Below, in pieces: positions 23,483 to 31,750 of a DNA stretch of 41,194 nt. The stretch is taken from the NCBI GenBank assembly GCA_964499985.1, contig CAZCMX010000016.1:1-41194 (forward strand), written 5' to 3'. Every line of letters starts with the position of its first letter. Position 1 is the first letter of the stretch. The notes below the pieces were generated by a model. It was not told where the DNA came from and did not search any database. It saw nothing but the letters and a program-made list of their open reading frames with translations. This stretch comes from UBA5734 sp964499985. Lineage in GTDB: Bacteria; Bacillota; Clostridia; Saccharofermentanales; UBA5734. The position numbers and the translations under genes were made by a program.

Positions 23483-24751
23483 TTATTTGATGTATTCGAA
23501 TTCGAAATCGTCCAGAGCGACCAGATCCCCTTCCGCGACGCCGGCGGCCTCCAGGGCATCGATGACGCCCTTTTTACGGATCAGGCGCTGGAAGTACTGC
23601 AGGGACTCGGTATCGTCGAAATTCGTCGAGGCAACCAGATGCCTGATCCACGACCCCTCAACCCGGAAGGTCTCCTGGTCCTTGCGCACGGTAAACAGAG
23701 CTTCAGGCTCGAACTCATACACCTTATGCGCATCCGTGGCTTCTGTGAGGATGGTTTTCGGCAGAGTCTGCAGCTGGGAGGCCACATACTGGATCAAAGG
23801 CCAGACGCCTTCATTGATGGCAGCGCACATGGCAAAAACCTTGAATCCGCGGGATTCGAGTGTTTGCCGGAGCATTTGCAGATCGGCCTCATCGATCATG
23901 TCGATCTTGTTCAGGGCAACCACCTGGGGGCGGCTGGACAGGCCGGGATGGTAGAACTCCAGCTCGGCATTGATGATCTCGAAATCCTGCAGAGGATCCC
24001 GGCCTTCACTGCCGGACGCATCGAGGACATGGATCAGCATCCGGGTCCGCTCGATATGCTTGAGAAAATCCAGACCCAGGCCGGCGCCGGTATGTGCACC
24101 TTCAATCAGGCCGGGGATATCGGCCAGAACGAAATGGCTGTCATCGACAGCCACGACGCCCAGGTTCGGTTCCAGGGTCGTGAAGGCATAGTCGGCAATT
24201 TTCGGCCTTGCCGCGGAGACGACCGACAAGAGCGTTGATTTGCCGACATTGGGAAAGCCGACCAGGCCAACATCAGCCAAGAGCTTGAGTTCGACCTGCA
24301 GATTGTACTCTTCACCGGGTTCGCCAGCCCGGGCAAAATTGGGCGCCTGGCGGATGCTATTGGCAAAATGGACATTGCCCGCTCCGCCACGGCCGCCTTT
24401 GGCGATGACTGCAATCTGGCCGGGCTCGGTCAGATCGGCCAGGACACGGCCGGTTTCGGCATCCTTGATCATGGTGCCGACGGGCACTGGCAGACGCAGA
24501 TCCTCGCCAGAATGGCCGGACATATTGCGCCGCCCACCCTTCTGCCCATCTTCAGCCGCATATTTGCGCTTGAACCGGAAATCCTGCAAGGTGGTCTTGT
24601 TTTCGTCGGCATAGAAAATGACACTGCCGCCGCGGCCACCATCGCCACCGTCCGGACCGCCATTGGGAACATACTTGGCTGTATGGAACGAAACCATCCC
24701 ATTGCCACCATTGCCTGCGCGCACATAGATTTTTGCGCTGTCGATGAACAT
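23483..24751 (-). CDS. obg: GTPase Obg/CgtA
   Basis: 422 residues. The N-terminal Obg domain is glycine-rich (RAGNGGNGMVSFHTAKYVP and GGPDGGDGGRGG). The G domain has P-loop GFPNVGKST at 165-173, G3 DIPGLIEGA and G4 NKID. The C-terminal OCT domain (about 350-422) is present, as in Bacillota. Obg works in 50S assembly and stress signalling. A frame extends upstream to 24772, but the ATG at 24751 preceded by AGGAG gives the conserved MFIDSAKIYV start. It lies just after a terminator-like hairpin at 24771-24807, so its expression may depend on readthrough from the rplU-prp-rpmA operon. Confidence 0.97.
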   Translation of the reverse strand: MFIDSAKIYVRAGNGGNGMVSFHTAKYVPNGGPDGGDGGRGGSVIFYADENKTTLQDFRFKRKYAAEDGQKGGRRNMSGHSGEDLRLPVPVGTMIKDAETGRVLADLTEPGQIAVIAKGGRGGAGNVHFANSIRQAPNFARAGEPGEEYNLQVELKLLADVGLVGFPNVGKSTLLSVVSAARPKIADYAFTTLEPNLGVVAVDDSHFVLADIPGLIEGAHTGAGLGLDFLKHIERTRMLIHVLDASGSEGRDPLQDFEIINAELEFYHPGLSSRPQVVALNKIDMIDEADLQMLRQTLESRGFKVFAMCAAINEGVWPLIQYVASQLQTLPKTILTEATDAHKVYEFEPEALFTVRKDQETFRVEGSWIRHLVASTNFDDTESLQYFQRLIRKKGVIDALEAAGVAEGDLVALDDFEFEYIK

Positions 24752-24770
24752 TTTGCTACTCCTGTTGTGC

Positions 24771-24807
24771 AAAAAGGACCCTGCCAGTTGAGCTGGCTGG
24801 ATCCTTT
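24771..24807 (-). terminator. Terminator/attenuator between rpmA and obg
   Basis: On minus, AAAGGATCCAGCCAG and CTGGCAGGGTCCTTT (plus 24773-24807) form a 15-bp stem with one mismatch and one wobble, 5-base loop, followed by TTTTT. It ends the ribosomal protein operon only 20 nt before the obg start. I found no convincing promoter downstream of it. Confidence 0.75.
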
Positions 24808-24842
24808 GCTAGCTGTTTCGTAACGGATCTAAGACAATAAGG

Positions 24843-25124
24843 TCACTCAGCCGGATAGACGCTGACTTGCTTCTTGTCCTTGCCAAGACGTTCGTACTTG
24901 ACCTTGCCGTCGATCAGGGCAAACAGAGTGTCATCGGAACCGATGCCGACATTGTTGCCCGGATGGATCTTGGTTCCGCGCTGGCGGACCAGGATATTGC
25001 CCGCGGTAGCGGCCTGCCCGTCGCCCTTCTTGGCGCCGAGGCGTTTGGATTCGGAGTCACGGCCGTTGCGTGTGCTGCCGACACCCTTCTTATGAGCCAA
25101 AAGCTGCAGATTGACTAAAATCAT
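24843..25124 (-). CDS. rpmA: Ribosomal protein L27, with cleavable N-terminal extension
   Basis: 93 residues from the ATG at 25124, which overlaps the prp stop (ATGA) and has AGGAGGTG seven bases upstream; the longer frame to 25208 is rejected. The sequence MILVNLQLLAHKKGVGSTRNGRDS matches Bacillota L27, whose first nine residues are removed by Prp before assembly near the peptidyl-transferase centre. The cleavage-site residue is usually Phe (NLQFF|A or NLQLF|A) but is Leu here. The rest (RLGAKKGDGQ, GNILVRQRGTKIHPGNNVGIG) is fully conserved. Confidence 0.97.
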   Translation of the reverse strand: MILVNLQLLAHKKGVGSTRNGRDSESKRLGAKKGDGQAATAGNILVRQRGTKIHPGNNVGIGSDDTLFALIDGKVKYERLGKDKKQVSVYPAE

Positions 25125-25483
25125 GCTCTTGCACCTCCTTTTTGGTGATAGCGGACTTCTTTGACTTGGATGTATTGCGTCCCGTAGCTGGCTGCGATTT
25201 GCCGGCAACCGACTGCCATGGATTCCATCAGAACCCGGGCAGACTCCAGCTGCGCAGGCTCAAGGCCGGCAGGATCGGGCAATTCACAGCGGATATCCCC
25301 AGCCGCGAGGACATAGTCTGGTTCAAGACCAGCCACATCCTGGAGGGATCCGATCACCGTCTGGGCAATGGCGGAAACCGCTGCGCAGAGAATATCGGAA
25401 CCGTGAGGACCATAGCCTGCATGACCGGAAACCGTGAACCGGCGGATCAGGCCAGATGCCGTACGAGACAATTTGATCATCAT
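25121..25483 (-). CDS. prp: Ribosomal-processing cysteine protease Prp
   Basis: About 120 residues. The motif GHAGYGPHGSDILCAAVS holds the catalytic histidine and cysteine; the His-Asp-Cys spacing (9 and 3) equals that of staphylococcal H22, D31 and C34. Prp removes the N-terminal extension of L27, encoded by the overlapping downstream gene. The frame could start at a TTG at 25546 overlapping the L21 stop, but the conserved start is the ATG pair at 25480-25483 (MMIKLSR). The rplU-prp-rpmA order is standard in Bacillota. Confidence 0.93.
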   Translation of the reverse strand: MMIKLSRTASGLIRRFTVSGHAGYGPHGSDILCAAVSAIAQTVIGSLQDVAGLEPDYVLAAGDIRCELPDPAGLEPAQLESARVLMESMAVGCRQIAASYGTQYIQVKEVRYHQKGGARA

Positions 25484-25542
25484 CCTGTCAAAGTCCAATT
25501 GAGTTTGGCATCGGTTGCCGCTTGGCCCCTCTGCCAGATGAA

Positions 25543-25854
25543 TCAAACGTTGATCGCGTTGATCCGGACACGGGTGTAAGGCTGGCGATGGCCCTTCTTG
25601 CGACGGAAGCCCTTCTTGGCCTTGTACTTGAAAACAATGATCTTCTTCTGTTTGCCCTGCTTGACGATCTCGGCATCAACAGCTGCACCATCGAGGGTCG
25701 GGGTGCCAACCTGGGTGCCATTGTCGTCGGAAACCATCAGGACTTCAGAGAATTTGACGGCGTCACCTGCTTCGCCGGCGAGTTTCTCCACAAAGATCTC
25801 ATCGCCAACCGAAACGCGGTACTGTTTGCCGCCTGTTGCAATAACAGCGTACAT
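25543..25854 (-). CDS. rplU: Ribosomal protein L21
   Basis: 103 residues, full length. It starts MYAVIATGGKQYRVSVGD and ends KKGFRRKKGHRQPYTRVRINAI, the conserved C-terminal rRNA-binding block. It is a 50S subunit protein that contacts 23S rRNA. AGGAGG precedes the ATG. It is the first gene of the rplU-prp-rpmA operon, behind the promoter at 25944-25972. Confidence 0.98.
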   Translation of the reverse strand: MYAVIATGGKQYRVSVGDEIFVEKLAGEAGDAVKFSEVLMVSDDNGTQVGTPTLDGAAVDAEIVKQGKQKKIIVFKYKAKKGFRRKKGHRQPYTRVRINAINV

Positions 25855-25938
25855 GTCGTGTTCCTCCTGTAATCAGTCTCGCTCATCCACTAGGCATGCC
25901 ATGAAGGCAATTTGATCAGCCCGGGTAAAACGGTCACC
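25855..25938 (-). ncRNA. rplU 5' leader, possible L21 autoregulatory element
   Basis: About 80 nt of untranslated RNA separate the predicted start from rplU. A short hairpin with the stem GCC/GGC (TGCCTTCATGGCA) is visible. L21 leaders that bind L21 are known in Bacillota, but I cannot confirm the consensus fold by eye. Confidence 0.3.
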
Positions 25939-25943
25939 GTGGA

Positions 25944-25972
25944 ATAGTATCACCGGTTCTGCCTTGTGTCAA
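25944..25972 (-). promoter_or_regulatory. Promoter of rplU-prp-rpmA
   Basis: On minus, a perfect TTGACA (plus 25967-25972), 17-bp spacer and TACTAT (plus 25944-25949) preceded by TGA, giving an extended -10. It begins only four bases after the glpK stop codon. Confidence 0.7.
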
Positions 25973-25976
25973 GAGG

Positions 25977-27491
25977 TCAGCCGCCGCCGATCAGGCGGGC
26001 TGCTTCGACTGCCCGCTGCCAGCGAGCCCTCTGTTCAGCCAGAATGGCGCCGGACTGGCCTGGCCTGAAGAGTCGTCCTTGCCGGCGCAGGCCGGCAATT
26101 TGCTCCAGAGAGGGCCAGAGGCCCAGGCCATATCCAGCCAGGGCAGCCGCACCGAAAGCGGTCGTCTCAGTCATCGCGGGACGATCGACCGGGATTTGGC
26201 TGATGTCGGACTGCATTTGCATCAACAGGTCGCTGACACAAGCACCGCCATCGACTCGCAAGGCGGGAATGGCAAACCCGGCCTCGTCCTGCATCAGGGT
26301 CAGGACATCCTGGCTCTGGTGGGCGATCGATTCCAGGACAGCCCGGGCAATATGGGCCCGGTTGGTCCCGCGGGTAATCCCGCAGATCAGGCCGCGGGCC
26401 TGCATGTCCCAATAGGGTGCGCCCAGGCCCGTAAAGGCCGGCACCACCTGGACACCTGCCGAGTCCGCGACAGTGGCGGCCAGGCGGTCAATTTCCGGAG
26501 CACTGGCAATCAGGCCCAGCTCGTCACGCACCCACTGGATCGCTGAGCCTGCATTGAAGACACTGCCTTCGAGGGCATAGTGCAGGCCGGTGCCAATGTC
26601 CCAGGCGACCGTGGTGAGCAGGCCATGCCGGGAAAAAACAGGCTGGCTGCCGGTCTGCATGAGCATGAAACAACCTGTGCCATAGGTATTCTTGGTCAGG
26701 CCCGGGGTGAAGCAGGCCTGGCCAAACAAGGCAGCCTGCTGGTCACCGGCCAGGCCGGCCAATACCAGACCACCCGGGACCATCGCAGCATCAATTTCGC
26801 CAATCCGGCCGGCTGAGGGAACAATGCGGGGCAGCATCGCCCTGGGAATGCCAAACAAATCCAGCAGCTCCTCATCCCATTGGCCAGTCTGAAGATTCAG
26901 CAGCAGGGTCCGTGACGCATTGCTGACATCGGTGACATGGCACCGGCCAGCCGTCAGGCGCCAGATCAGCCAGGAATCAACCGTACCAGCCAGGATCTCG
27001 CCGCGTTCTGCCCGCACTTTCAAGGCAGGATCTTGTTCGAACAGCCACATCCATTTCGTGGCGCTGAAATAGGCATCGAGAACCAGACCGGTTTTTTGCC
27101 GGATCATGGCCTCATGGCCTTCGGCGCGCAGGCGGGAACAGATCTCAGCCGTCCGGCGGCATTGCCAGACAATGGCCGGCCAGACCGGCTTTCCTGTCTG
27201 GCGGTCCCAGACCACCACGGTCTCCCTCTGGTTGGTGATCCCCACTCCGGCAATCTGGGATGGACCAATCTGGTGGCAGGTCGCGAGCTGGTCGAGGACC
27301 TCCAGCAAGGTATCCAGCTGGCTCGTGAAGATTTCCTCAGGATCTTCCTCCACCCAGCCGGGATAGGGATAGGCTTGGGCGATGGCCTTCTGGCTCATGG
27401 CGAGTTTGGTCCCATCAGCGGCAAAGGCCAGAGTTCGTGAGCTGGTTGTCCCCTGGTCCAAAGTCAGAAGGACCGGCAAAGCAGGTGTCAT
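25977..27491 (-). CDS. glpK: Glycerol kinase
   Basis: 504 residues, the normal length. The phosphate-binding motif LDQGTTSSR is at 11-19, with NQRETVVVWDRQTGKPVWPAIVWQ at about 108-131. GLAGDQQAALFGQ and LRVDGGACVSDLLMQMQSDI follow, all diagnostic of GlpK within the FGGY family. It phosphorylates glycerol to glycerol-3-phosphate with ATP. GGGAG precedes the ATG. No glycerol facilitator or glycerol-3-phosphate dehydrogenase gene is adjacent. A -10-like TATAAT is embedded in the spoVG terminator upstream. Confidence 0.97.
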   Translation of the reverse strand: MTPALPVLLTLDQGTTSSRTLAFAADGTKLAMSQKAIAQAYPYPGWVEEDPEEIFTSQLDTLLEVLDQLATCHQIGPSQIAGVGITNQRETVVVWDRQTGKPVWPAIVWQCRRTAEICSRLRAEGHEAMIRQKTGLVLDAYFSATKWMWLFEQDPALKVRAERGEILAGTVDSWLIWRLTAGRCHVTDVSNASRTLLLNLQTGQWDEELLDLFGIPRAMLPRIVPSAGRIGEIDAAMVPGGLVLAGLAGDQQAALFGQACFTPGLTKNTYGTGCFMLMQTGSQPVFSRHGLLTTVAWDIGTGLHYALEGSVFNAGSAIQWVRDELGLIASAPEIDRLAATVADSAGVQVVPAFTGLGAPYWDMQARGLICGITRGTNRAHIARAVLESIAHQSQDVLTLMQDEAGFAIPALRVDGGACVSDLLMQMQSDISQIPVDRPAMTETTAFGAAALAGYGLGLWPSLEQIAGLRRQGRLFRPGQSGAILAEQRARWQRAVEAARLIGGG

Positions 27492-27556
27492 CGTATTCTC
27501 CCGTCACTGTCTTGGCTCGGATCGTCCCTGGAGCAACTGGTCTCAGGTGGACCAAG

Positions 27557-27596
27557 GAAAAGACCCGCCAAGTGGATTATACATCCGGCGGGTCTT
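27557..27596 (-). terminator. Rho-independent terminator of spoVG, with embedded TATAAT
   Basis: A 10-bp stem AAGACCCGCC/GGCGGGTCTT (plus 27560-27569 and 27587-27596), followed on minus by TTTTCC. The loop on minus contains TATAAT (plus 27576-27581) inside a small GGAT/ATCC dyad. This could serve as the glpK -10, though its -35 (CTTGGC) is weak. Confidence 0.7.
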
Positions 27597-27657
27597 AAGC
27601 CAAGTCAAAATTCTTGAACAAAAGGGCTGTCTACCGCAGGGACTATGCTGGCTGGAA

Positions 27658-27975
27658 TCAATCCAGTGCTTCTCCCGGTTCATGCTCGAGGGCATGCTCA
27701 GCAGCCTGGGCCTGCGCCAGTTCGAGCGCTTCGAAGTACTTGTGCAAAACCTCGCCTGACAACCGGTCCCGGAATTCGGAATTGATCGGGTGGACGATGT
27801 CCTTGAATTCGCCATCCTGCGTTTTACGGCTGGGCATGGCGATAAAATAACCGTTGGTTCCCTCAATAACTTTGATATCATGGACGACAAAGGAATTGTC
27901 GAAGGTAACAGAGACAATGGCTTTCATTTTACCCTCGCTGCCCATTTTACGAATGGTAATGCTTGTGATATCCAT
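27658..27975 (-). CDS. spoVG: Septation/sporulation regulator SpoVG
   Basis: 105 residues. The start MDITSITIRKMGSEGKMKAIVSVTFDNSFVVHDIKVIEG and the block GYFIAMPSRK followed by DIVHPINSEFRDRL are characteristic. SpoVG is a small nucleic-acid-binding regulator that affects septation, sporulation and, in several Bacillota, virulence. GGAGG precedes the ATG. It is a single-gene unit divergent from murC, with an extended -10 promoter at 28049-28057, a leader hairpin at 28019-28035 and a terminator. In Bacillus it lies next to glmU, which is absent here. Confidence 0.97.
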   Translation of the reverse strand: MDITSITIRKMGSEGKMKAIVSVTFDNSFVVHDIKVIEGTNGYFIAMPSRKTQDGEFKDIVHPINSEFRDRLSGEVLHKYFEALELAQAQAAEHALEHEPGEALD

Positions 27976-28018
27976 GTCGATTCCTCCATTCTTGTTGTGT
28001 CCTGTCAGCCAGAAACAC

Positions 28019-28035
28019 CGCTGATTCCATCAGCG
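28019..28035 (-). repeat. Hairpin in the spoVG 5' leader
   Basis: CGCTGAT-TCC-ATCAGCG on plus, a perfect 7-bp stem with a 3-base loop, about 7 nt after the probable spoVG transcription start. It may stabilise the 5' end of the mRNA. Confidence 0.55.
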
Positions 28036-28048
28036 TTTTACACAAATT

Positions 28049-28057
28049 ATTATACCA
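28049..28057 (-). promoter_or_regulatory. Extended -10 promoter of spoVG
   Basis: Minus reads TGG-TATAAT. A weak TTGTTC lies 18 bp upstream. No recognisable sigma-H promoter, which drives spoVG in Bacillus, was found. Confidence 0.6.
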
Positions 28058-28164
28058 TCTCCTGAAAATAATGAACAATATGCTATATTGGCATTTAACT
28101 GTCTGAATCTTGCGGCGCCACTTTCCGGCCCTTGGCCGCTGGAATGGCGATTCGGTCAGAACTA

Positions 28165-28173
28165 TGATAGGAT
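28165..28173 (+). promoter_or_regulatory. Extended -10 promoter of murC
   Basis: TGA-TAGGAT on plus, 35 nt before the murC ATG. The -35 region is weak. Confidence 0.4.
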
Positions 28174-28208
28174 GACGTAAGATTTGTGCTACAAGGAGTG
28201 CATTTGCC

Positions 28209-29651
28209 ATGGTTGAACAGGAAATTGCAGCGATTCCGGAGCTGGCCAGAGGGGCCCGGATCTATTTCATCGGGATTGGCGGCATCAGCATGAGTGGTCT
28301 GGCCGAAATCGCCCAGTCCCTCGGCTTTGTGGTCGCCGGTTCGGACCGTCAGGCCAGTGAGCGGACCCATTACCTGGAGCAGCGCGGCCTGCTCATTCAT
28401 GCAGGGCACCGGGCTGAGCAGCTGCTTTCGTTCCAGCCGGACCTGGTCGTGCATACGGCAGCTATTCCCGCGACCAATCCGGAGCTGGCTGCGGCCAGGG
28501 CCGAGCCATTCCCGACTGTTGACCGGGCCACCTTCCTGGGCTGGATCAACCGCCGGTTCAACCAGGTGGTCAATATTGCTGGCACCCATGGCAAAACCAC
28601 GACGACAGCCATGTGCTCCCTGATCCTGATCGAGGCTGGCGCCGATCCGACCGTCCACCTGGGGGCCGAGCTGGTGGATTTCCAGACGACAGTCCGCCTC
28701 GGCGATCCGCATCAGCTGATGGTGTCCGAAGCCTGCGAGTACCAGAACAGCTTCCTGAAATTCTACTCGACCATAGCCGCCGTCCTCAATATCGATTATG
28801 ACCATGTCGACTGTTTTGCCAATCTGGCTGAGGTGGTCGATGTCTTCACCACCTTCGCCGACCAGCTGCCCGAGGGGGGTCATCTGGTGGTCCCGGCCTT
28901 CGACCCCAATGTCCAGGCCATGCTGCACCAGTTGCAGGAGCGGCGGGCCCTCAGGCAGAAGGCCATGCCCACGGTGCATGTCTTTGGCCTGGAAAATGAC
29001 AGTGCGGCCTGGCAGGCGAGAAATATCGTATTTGTCGATGGCCTGCCTCGATTTGATGTCTATTACCTGGACCAGTTCTATACCCATGTCGAACTGAAAA
29101 TCCCGGGTCGCCACAATATCGCCAATGCCCTGGCCGCGATGGCCTGTGCCCATTTATGTGGTGGCACACCGGCGGCGGCGACCACCGCACTGAACCGTTT
29201 CCAGGGTGCGGAGGGCCGCTTCACCCGGACCGGAACTTATCGCGGAGCCCAGGTCATCGCCGACTATGCCCATCACCCGGCGGCCGCCCGGGCCACCCTG
29301 GCCGCCGCGGCAACCATCCCGCACCGGCATATCTGGGTCGTCTTCCAGCCTTTGACCTTCAGCCGGACCGAGATTTTGTTTGATGAATTTGTCGATGCGC
29401 TCAAGGATTGCGAATGGGTCATTTTTGCCGAGATCTTCAGTGACCGGGAGACCCGGCGCGACTATATCAGCTCGCGCCAGCTGGCCGAGCGGATCAATGA
29501 GCTGGGTGGCCATGCCCAGTTTGGCCAGGATTTCGCTGAAATCAAGGCCGAACTCGATCAGCGGGTCGGTCCGGGCGACCTGATCCTGGTCCTCGGACCA
29601 GAGGATATCCGCCGATTGGCCGACCAGCTGACCGGCCGTGAGCATCACTGA
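28209..29651 (+). CDS. murC: UDP-N-acetylmuramate--L-alanine ligase
   Basis: 480 residues. The N-terminal UDP-binding domain has FIGIGGISMSGLAEI at 20-34, the ATP-binding motif GTHGKTTTT is at 125-133, and the C-terminal part has ADYAHHPAAARATL near 354, all diagnostic of MurC. It adds L-alanine to UDP-MurNAc, the first step of the peptidoglycan stem peptide. AAGGAG lies ten bases before the ATG. It is a single-gene unit, divergent from spoVG and convergent with ftsH, ending at a bidirectional terminator. It is one of few plus-strand genes here. Confidence 0.97.
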   Translation: MVEQEIAAIPELARGARIYFIGIGGISMSGLAEIAQSLGFVVAGSDRQASERTHYLEQRGLLIHAGHRAEQLLSFQPDLVVHTAAIPATNPELAAARAEPFPTVDRATFLGWINRRFNQVVNIAGTHGKTTTTAMCSLILIEAGADPTVHLGAELVDFQTTVRLGDPHQLMVSEACEYQNSFLKFYSTIAAVLNIDYDHVDCFANLAEVVDVFTTFADQLPEGGHLVVPAFDPNVQAMLHQLQERRALRQKAMPTVHVFGLENDSAAWQARNIVFVDGLPRFDVYYLDQFYTHVELKIPGRHNIANALAAMACAHLCGGTPAAATTALNRFQGAEGRFTRTGTYRGAQVIADYAHHPAAARATLAAAATIPHRHIWVVFQPLTFSRTEILFDEFVDALKDCEWVIFAEIFSDRETRRDYISSRQLAERINELGGHAQFGQDFAEIKAELDQRVGPGDLILVLGPEDIRRLADQLTGREHH

Positions 29652-29698
29652 ACGCCCTGCTGCCATTATTCTCCTGGCACCCCATCGCCTTTGAATGT

Positions 29699-29750
29699 AA
29701 AATCCCCGGTTGACTGCGAAAACGATCGCCAGTCAGCCGGGGATTATTTT
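29699..29750 (+). terminator. Bidirectional terminator between murC and ftsH
   Basis: AATCCCCGG-T-TGACTG (29701-29716) pairs with CAGTCA-G-CCGGGGATT (29730-29745), one wobble in the middle. On plus ATTTT follows, and on minus the stem runs into TTTTACATT. It serves both convergent genes. Confidence 0.85.
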
Positions 29751-29783
29751 GTGATGGAGCCGGGAAATGGTCAGTCAGGCTTG

Positions 29784-31739
29784 TCAGAGATCGATCGCGT
29801 CAATCCTGGTGCCAGATTGCGATGGTTCAGCCTGGGTCGAGGCCGGCAGCGGTTCTGCCGGGGCTGCCGCTTCAACTTTCGTCGGAGTGCTGGCCGCGGG
29901 CAAGGGGCGGATATCCGGCATATATTGCTGGACAAGGGCTTCGAATTCATTGCCTTCGATCTTTTCTTTTTCCAGCAAGGTTTCGGTCAGGGCGTCCAGC
30001 AAGGGCCGGGCCTCACGCAAGATCCTCAGGACATCTGCATAAGCGGCATCGATGATCGACTTGACCTCGTCATCGATGATGCCGGCCAGCTTTTCACTGT
30101 AGTTCTGGACATGGCCATAATCCTTGCCCAGGAAGACTTCGCCTTCGCTGCCGAATACGAGGTTGCCCAGCTTCTCGCTCATGCCATATTTGGTGATCAT
30201 GTCACGGGCAATGCCATTGCAGCTTTGCAGGTCGGACGAGGCACCGGTGCTGATTTCGCCGAAAGCCAGCTCTTCGGCCGCACGACCGCCAAGGGCGATC
30301 TTGATCGCGGCAACCAGATGGCTGCGGGTGGCATAGTAGGTGTCCTCATGCGGCTTATGTGCGGTATAGCCACCGGCGCCGCCAGCCGGGATGATCGAGA
30401 CGCGCTCGACCTTGTCGGTCTCGGAGACCGTGCGCAGGACGATGGCATGGCCAGCTTCGTGATAGGCTGTCAGGCGGCGTTCCTTTTCGCTGATGATCCG
30501 GCTCTTCTTCTCCGGACCGATCATGACCTTGAACACCGCTTCGGAGATGTCTTCGTATTTGATGACGGTCTCGCCTTTGCGGGCAGCCAGCAGCGCCGCT
30601 TCGTTCAAGAGATTGGCCAGGTCGGCACCGGTGAAGCCAGGGGTGATCTTGGCAATTTCTCGCAGGTCAATCGCGGCATCGAGCGGCTTGCCTCTGGCAT
30701 GGACCTTGAGGATTTCCTCACGGCCCTTGATGTCGGGGCGCATGACCGTGACGCGGCGGTCGAAGCGGCCGGGGCGGAGCAGGGCCGGATCGAGGATGTC
30801 CGGGCGGTTGGTGGCCGCCATGATGATGACCCCTTCATTCGGACCGAAACCATCCATCTCAACCAGCAGCTGGTTGAGGGTCTGCTCACGTTCGTCATGA
30901 CCGCCGCCCAGGCCGGCGCCACGATGGCGGCCGACGGCGTCGATTTCGTCGATGAAAATGATACAGGGCGAATTCTTCTTGGCCGTGTCAAACAGGTCAC
31001 GGACCCGGGAGGCACCGACACCGACAAACATCTCGACGAAATCGGAACCGCTGATCGAGAAGAACGGCACCCCGGCCTCGCCGGCAACCGCCTTGGCCAG
31101 CAAAGTTTTACCCGTGCCGGGTGAGCCGACCAGCAGGATGCCGCGCGGGATCTTGGCCCCGATTTCCGAATATTTCTTGGGATTTTTCAGGAAGTCGACG
31201 ATTTCCTTGAGTTCTTCCTTTTCCTCGTCAGCGCCGGCGACATCCTGGAAGGTGACCTTGTTTTTCGTCGGGTCATTGAGCTTGGCCCGGCTGCGGCCAA
31301 AGGTCATGGCATTCTTGCCGTCACCGGCCTGGCGGCTATAGCTGAACCAGATGAATGCCCCCATGCCGACGATCATGACCAGGATCAGGATGATATTGGC
31401 CCAGGCCGTGAAATCGGTCGGCTCGACATAGTCAAAGGAGGTGATTTTGCCACTGGTCTTGGCGTCTTTCAGGACAGCATAGACATCGGGCATCCACATC
31501 GGGGAGATTTGCTTGGTATAGACGGTTGGCGGTCCAGATTCCGCCTTTTCCGTGACCTCCAGCGCATAGCCATTGACGACCACCTCGCTCACCGTCCCGG
31601 AGTCAATTTTCGCAATCAAATCAGACAGGGAAATCGTCTGGGGCTGGGTCAGCCTTGACATGGTCATCGAAATCACGATGATCACGACCAGCAGCACGAG
31701 GTAGAACGACATGCCGCTCATGGATTTTTTGGGATTCAT
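29784..31739 (-). CDS. ftsH: ATP-dependent zinc metalloprotease FtsH
   Basis: 651 residues. Two membrane helices (about 12-28 and 114-133) flank the small extracytoplasmic domain. The AAA+ module has Walker A GSPGTGKT at 205-212 (usually GPPGTGKT), Walker B FIDEID at 262-267 and the second region of homology DILDPALLRPGRFDR. The protease zinc motif HEAGH is at 427-431. It degrades misfolded membrane proteins and short-lived regulators. A ribosome site AAGGAGG overlaps the stop region of hpt, 11 nt upstream. The order tilS-hpt-ftsH is conserved in Bacillota. Confidence 0.98.
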   Translation of the reverse strand: MNPKKSMSGMSFYLVLLVVIIVISMTMSRLTQPQTISLSDLIAKIDSGTVSEVVVNGYALEVTEKAESGPPTVYTKQISPMWMPDVYAVLKDAKTSGKITSFDYVEPTDFTAWANIILILVMIVGMGAFIWFSYSRQAGDGKNAMTFGRSRAKLNDPTKNKVTFQDVAGADEEKEELKEIVDFLKNPKKYSEIGAKIPRGILLVGSPGTGKTLLAKAVAGEAGVPFFSISGSDFVEMFVGVGASRVRDLFDTAKKNSPCIIFIDEIDAVGRHRGAGLGGGHDEREQTLNQLLVEMDGFGPNEGVIIMAATNRPDILDPALLRPGRFDRRVTVMRPDIKGREEILKVHARGKPLDAAIDLREIAKITPGFTGADLANLLNEAALLAARKGETVIKYEDISEAVFKVMIGPEKKSRIISEKERRLTAYHEAGHAIVLRTVSETDKVERVSIIPAGGAGGYTAHKPHEDTYYATRSHLVAAIKIALGGRAAEELAFGEISTGASSDLQSCNGIARDMITKYGMSEKLGNLVFGSEGEVFLGKDYGHVQNYSEKLAGIIDDEVKSIIDAAYADVLRILREARPLLDALTETLLEKEKIEGNEFEALVQQYMPDIRPLPAASTPTKVEAAAPAEPLPASTQAEPSQSGTRIDAIDL

Positions 31740-31750
31740 CAGGTTCCTCC

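Noticed and set aside
25125..25208. Longer L27 frame
   Set aside because: It runs inside prp; the ATG at 25124 gives the conserved L27 start and couples to the prp stop.
28095..29153. 352-residue open frame on minus
   Set aside because: Antisense to murC, whose motifs are intact; the protein resembles no family.
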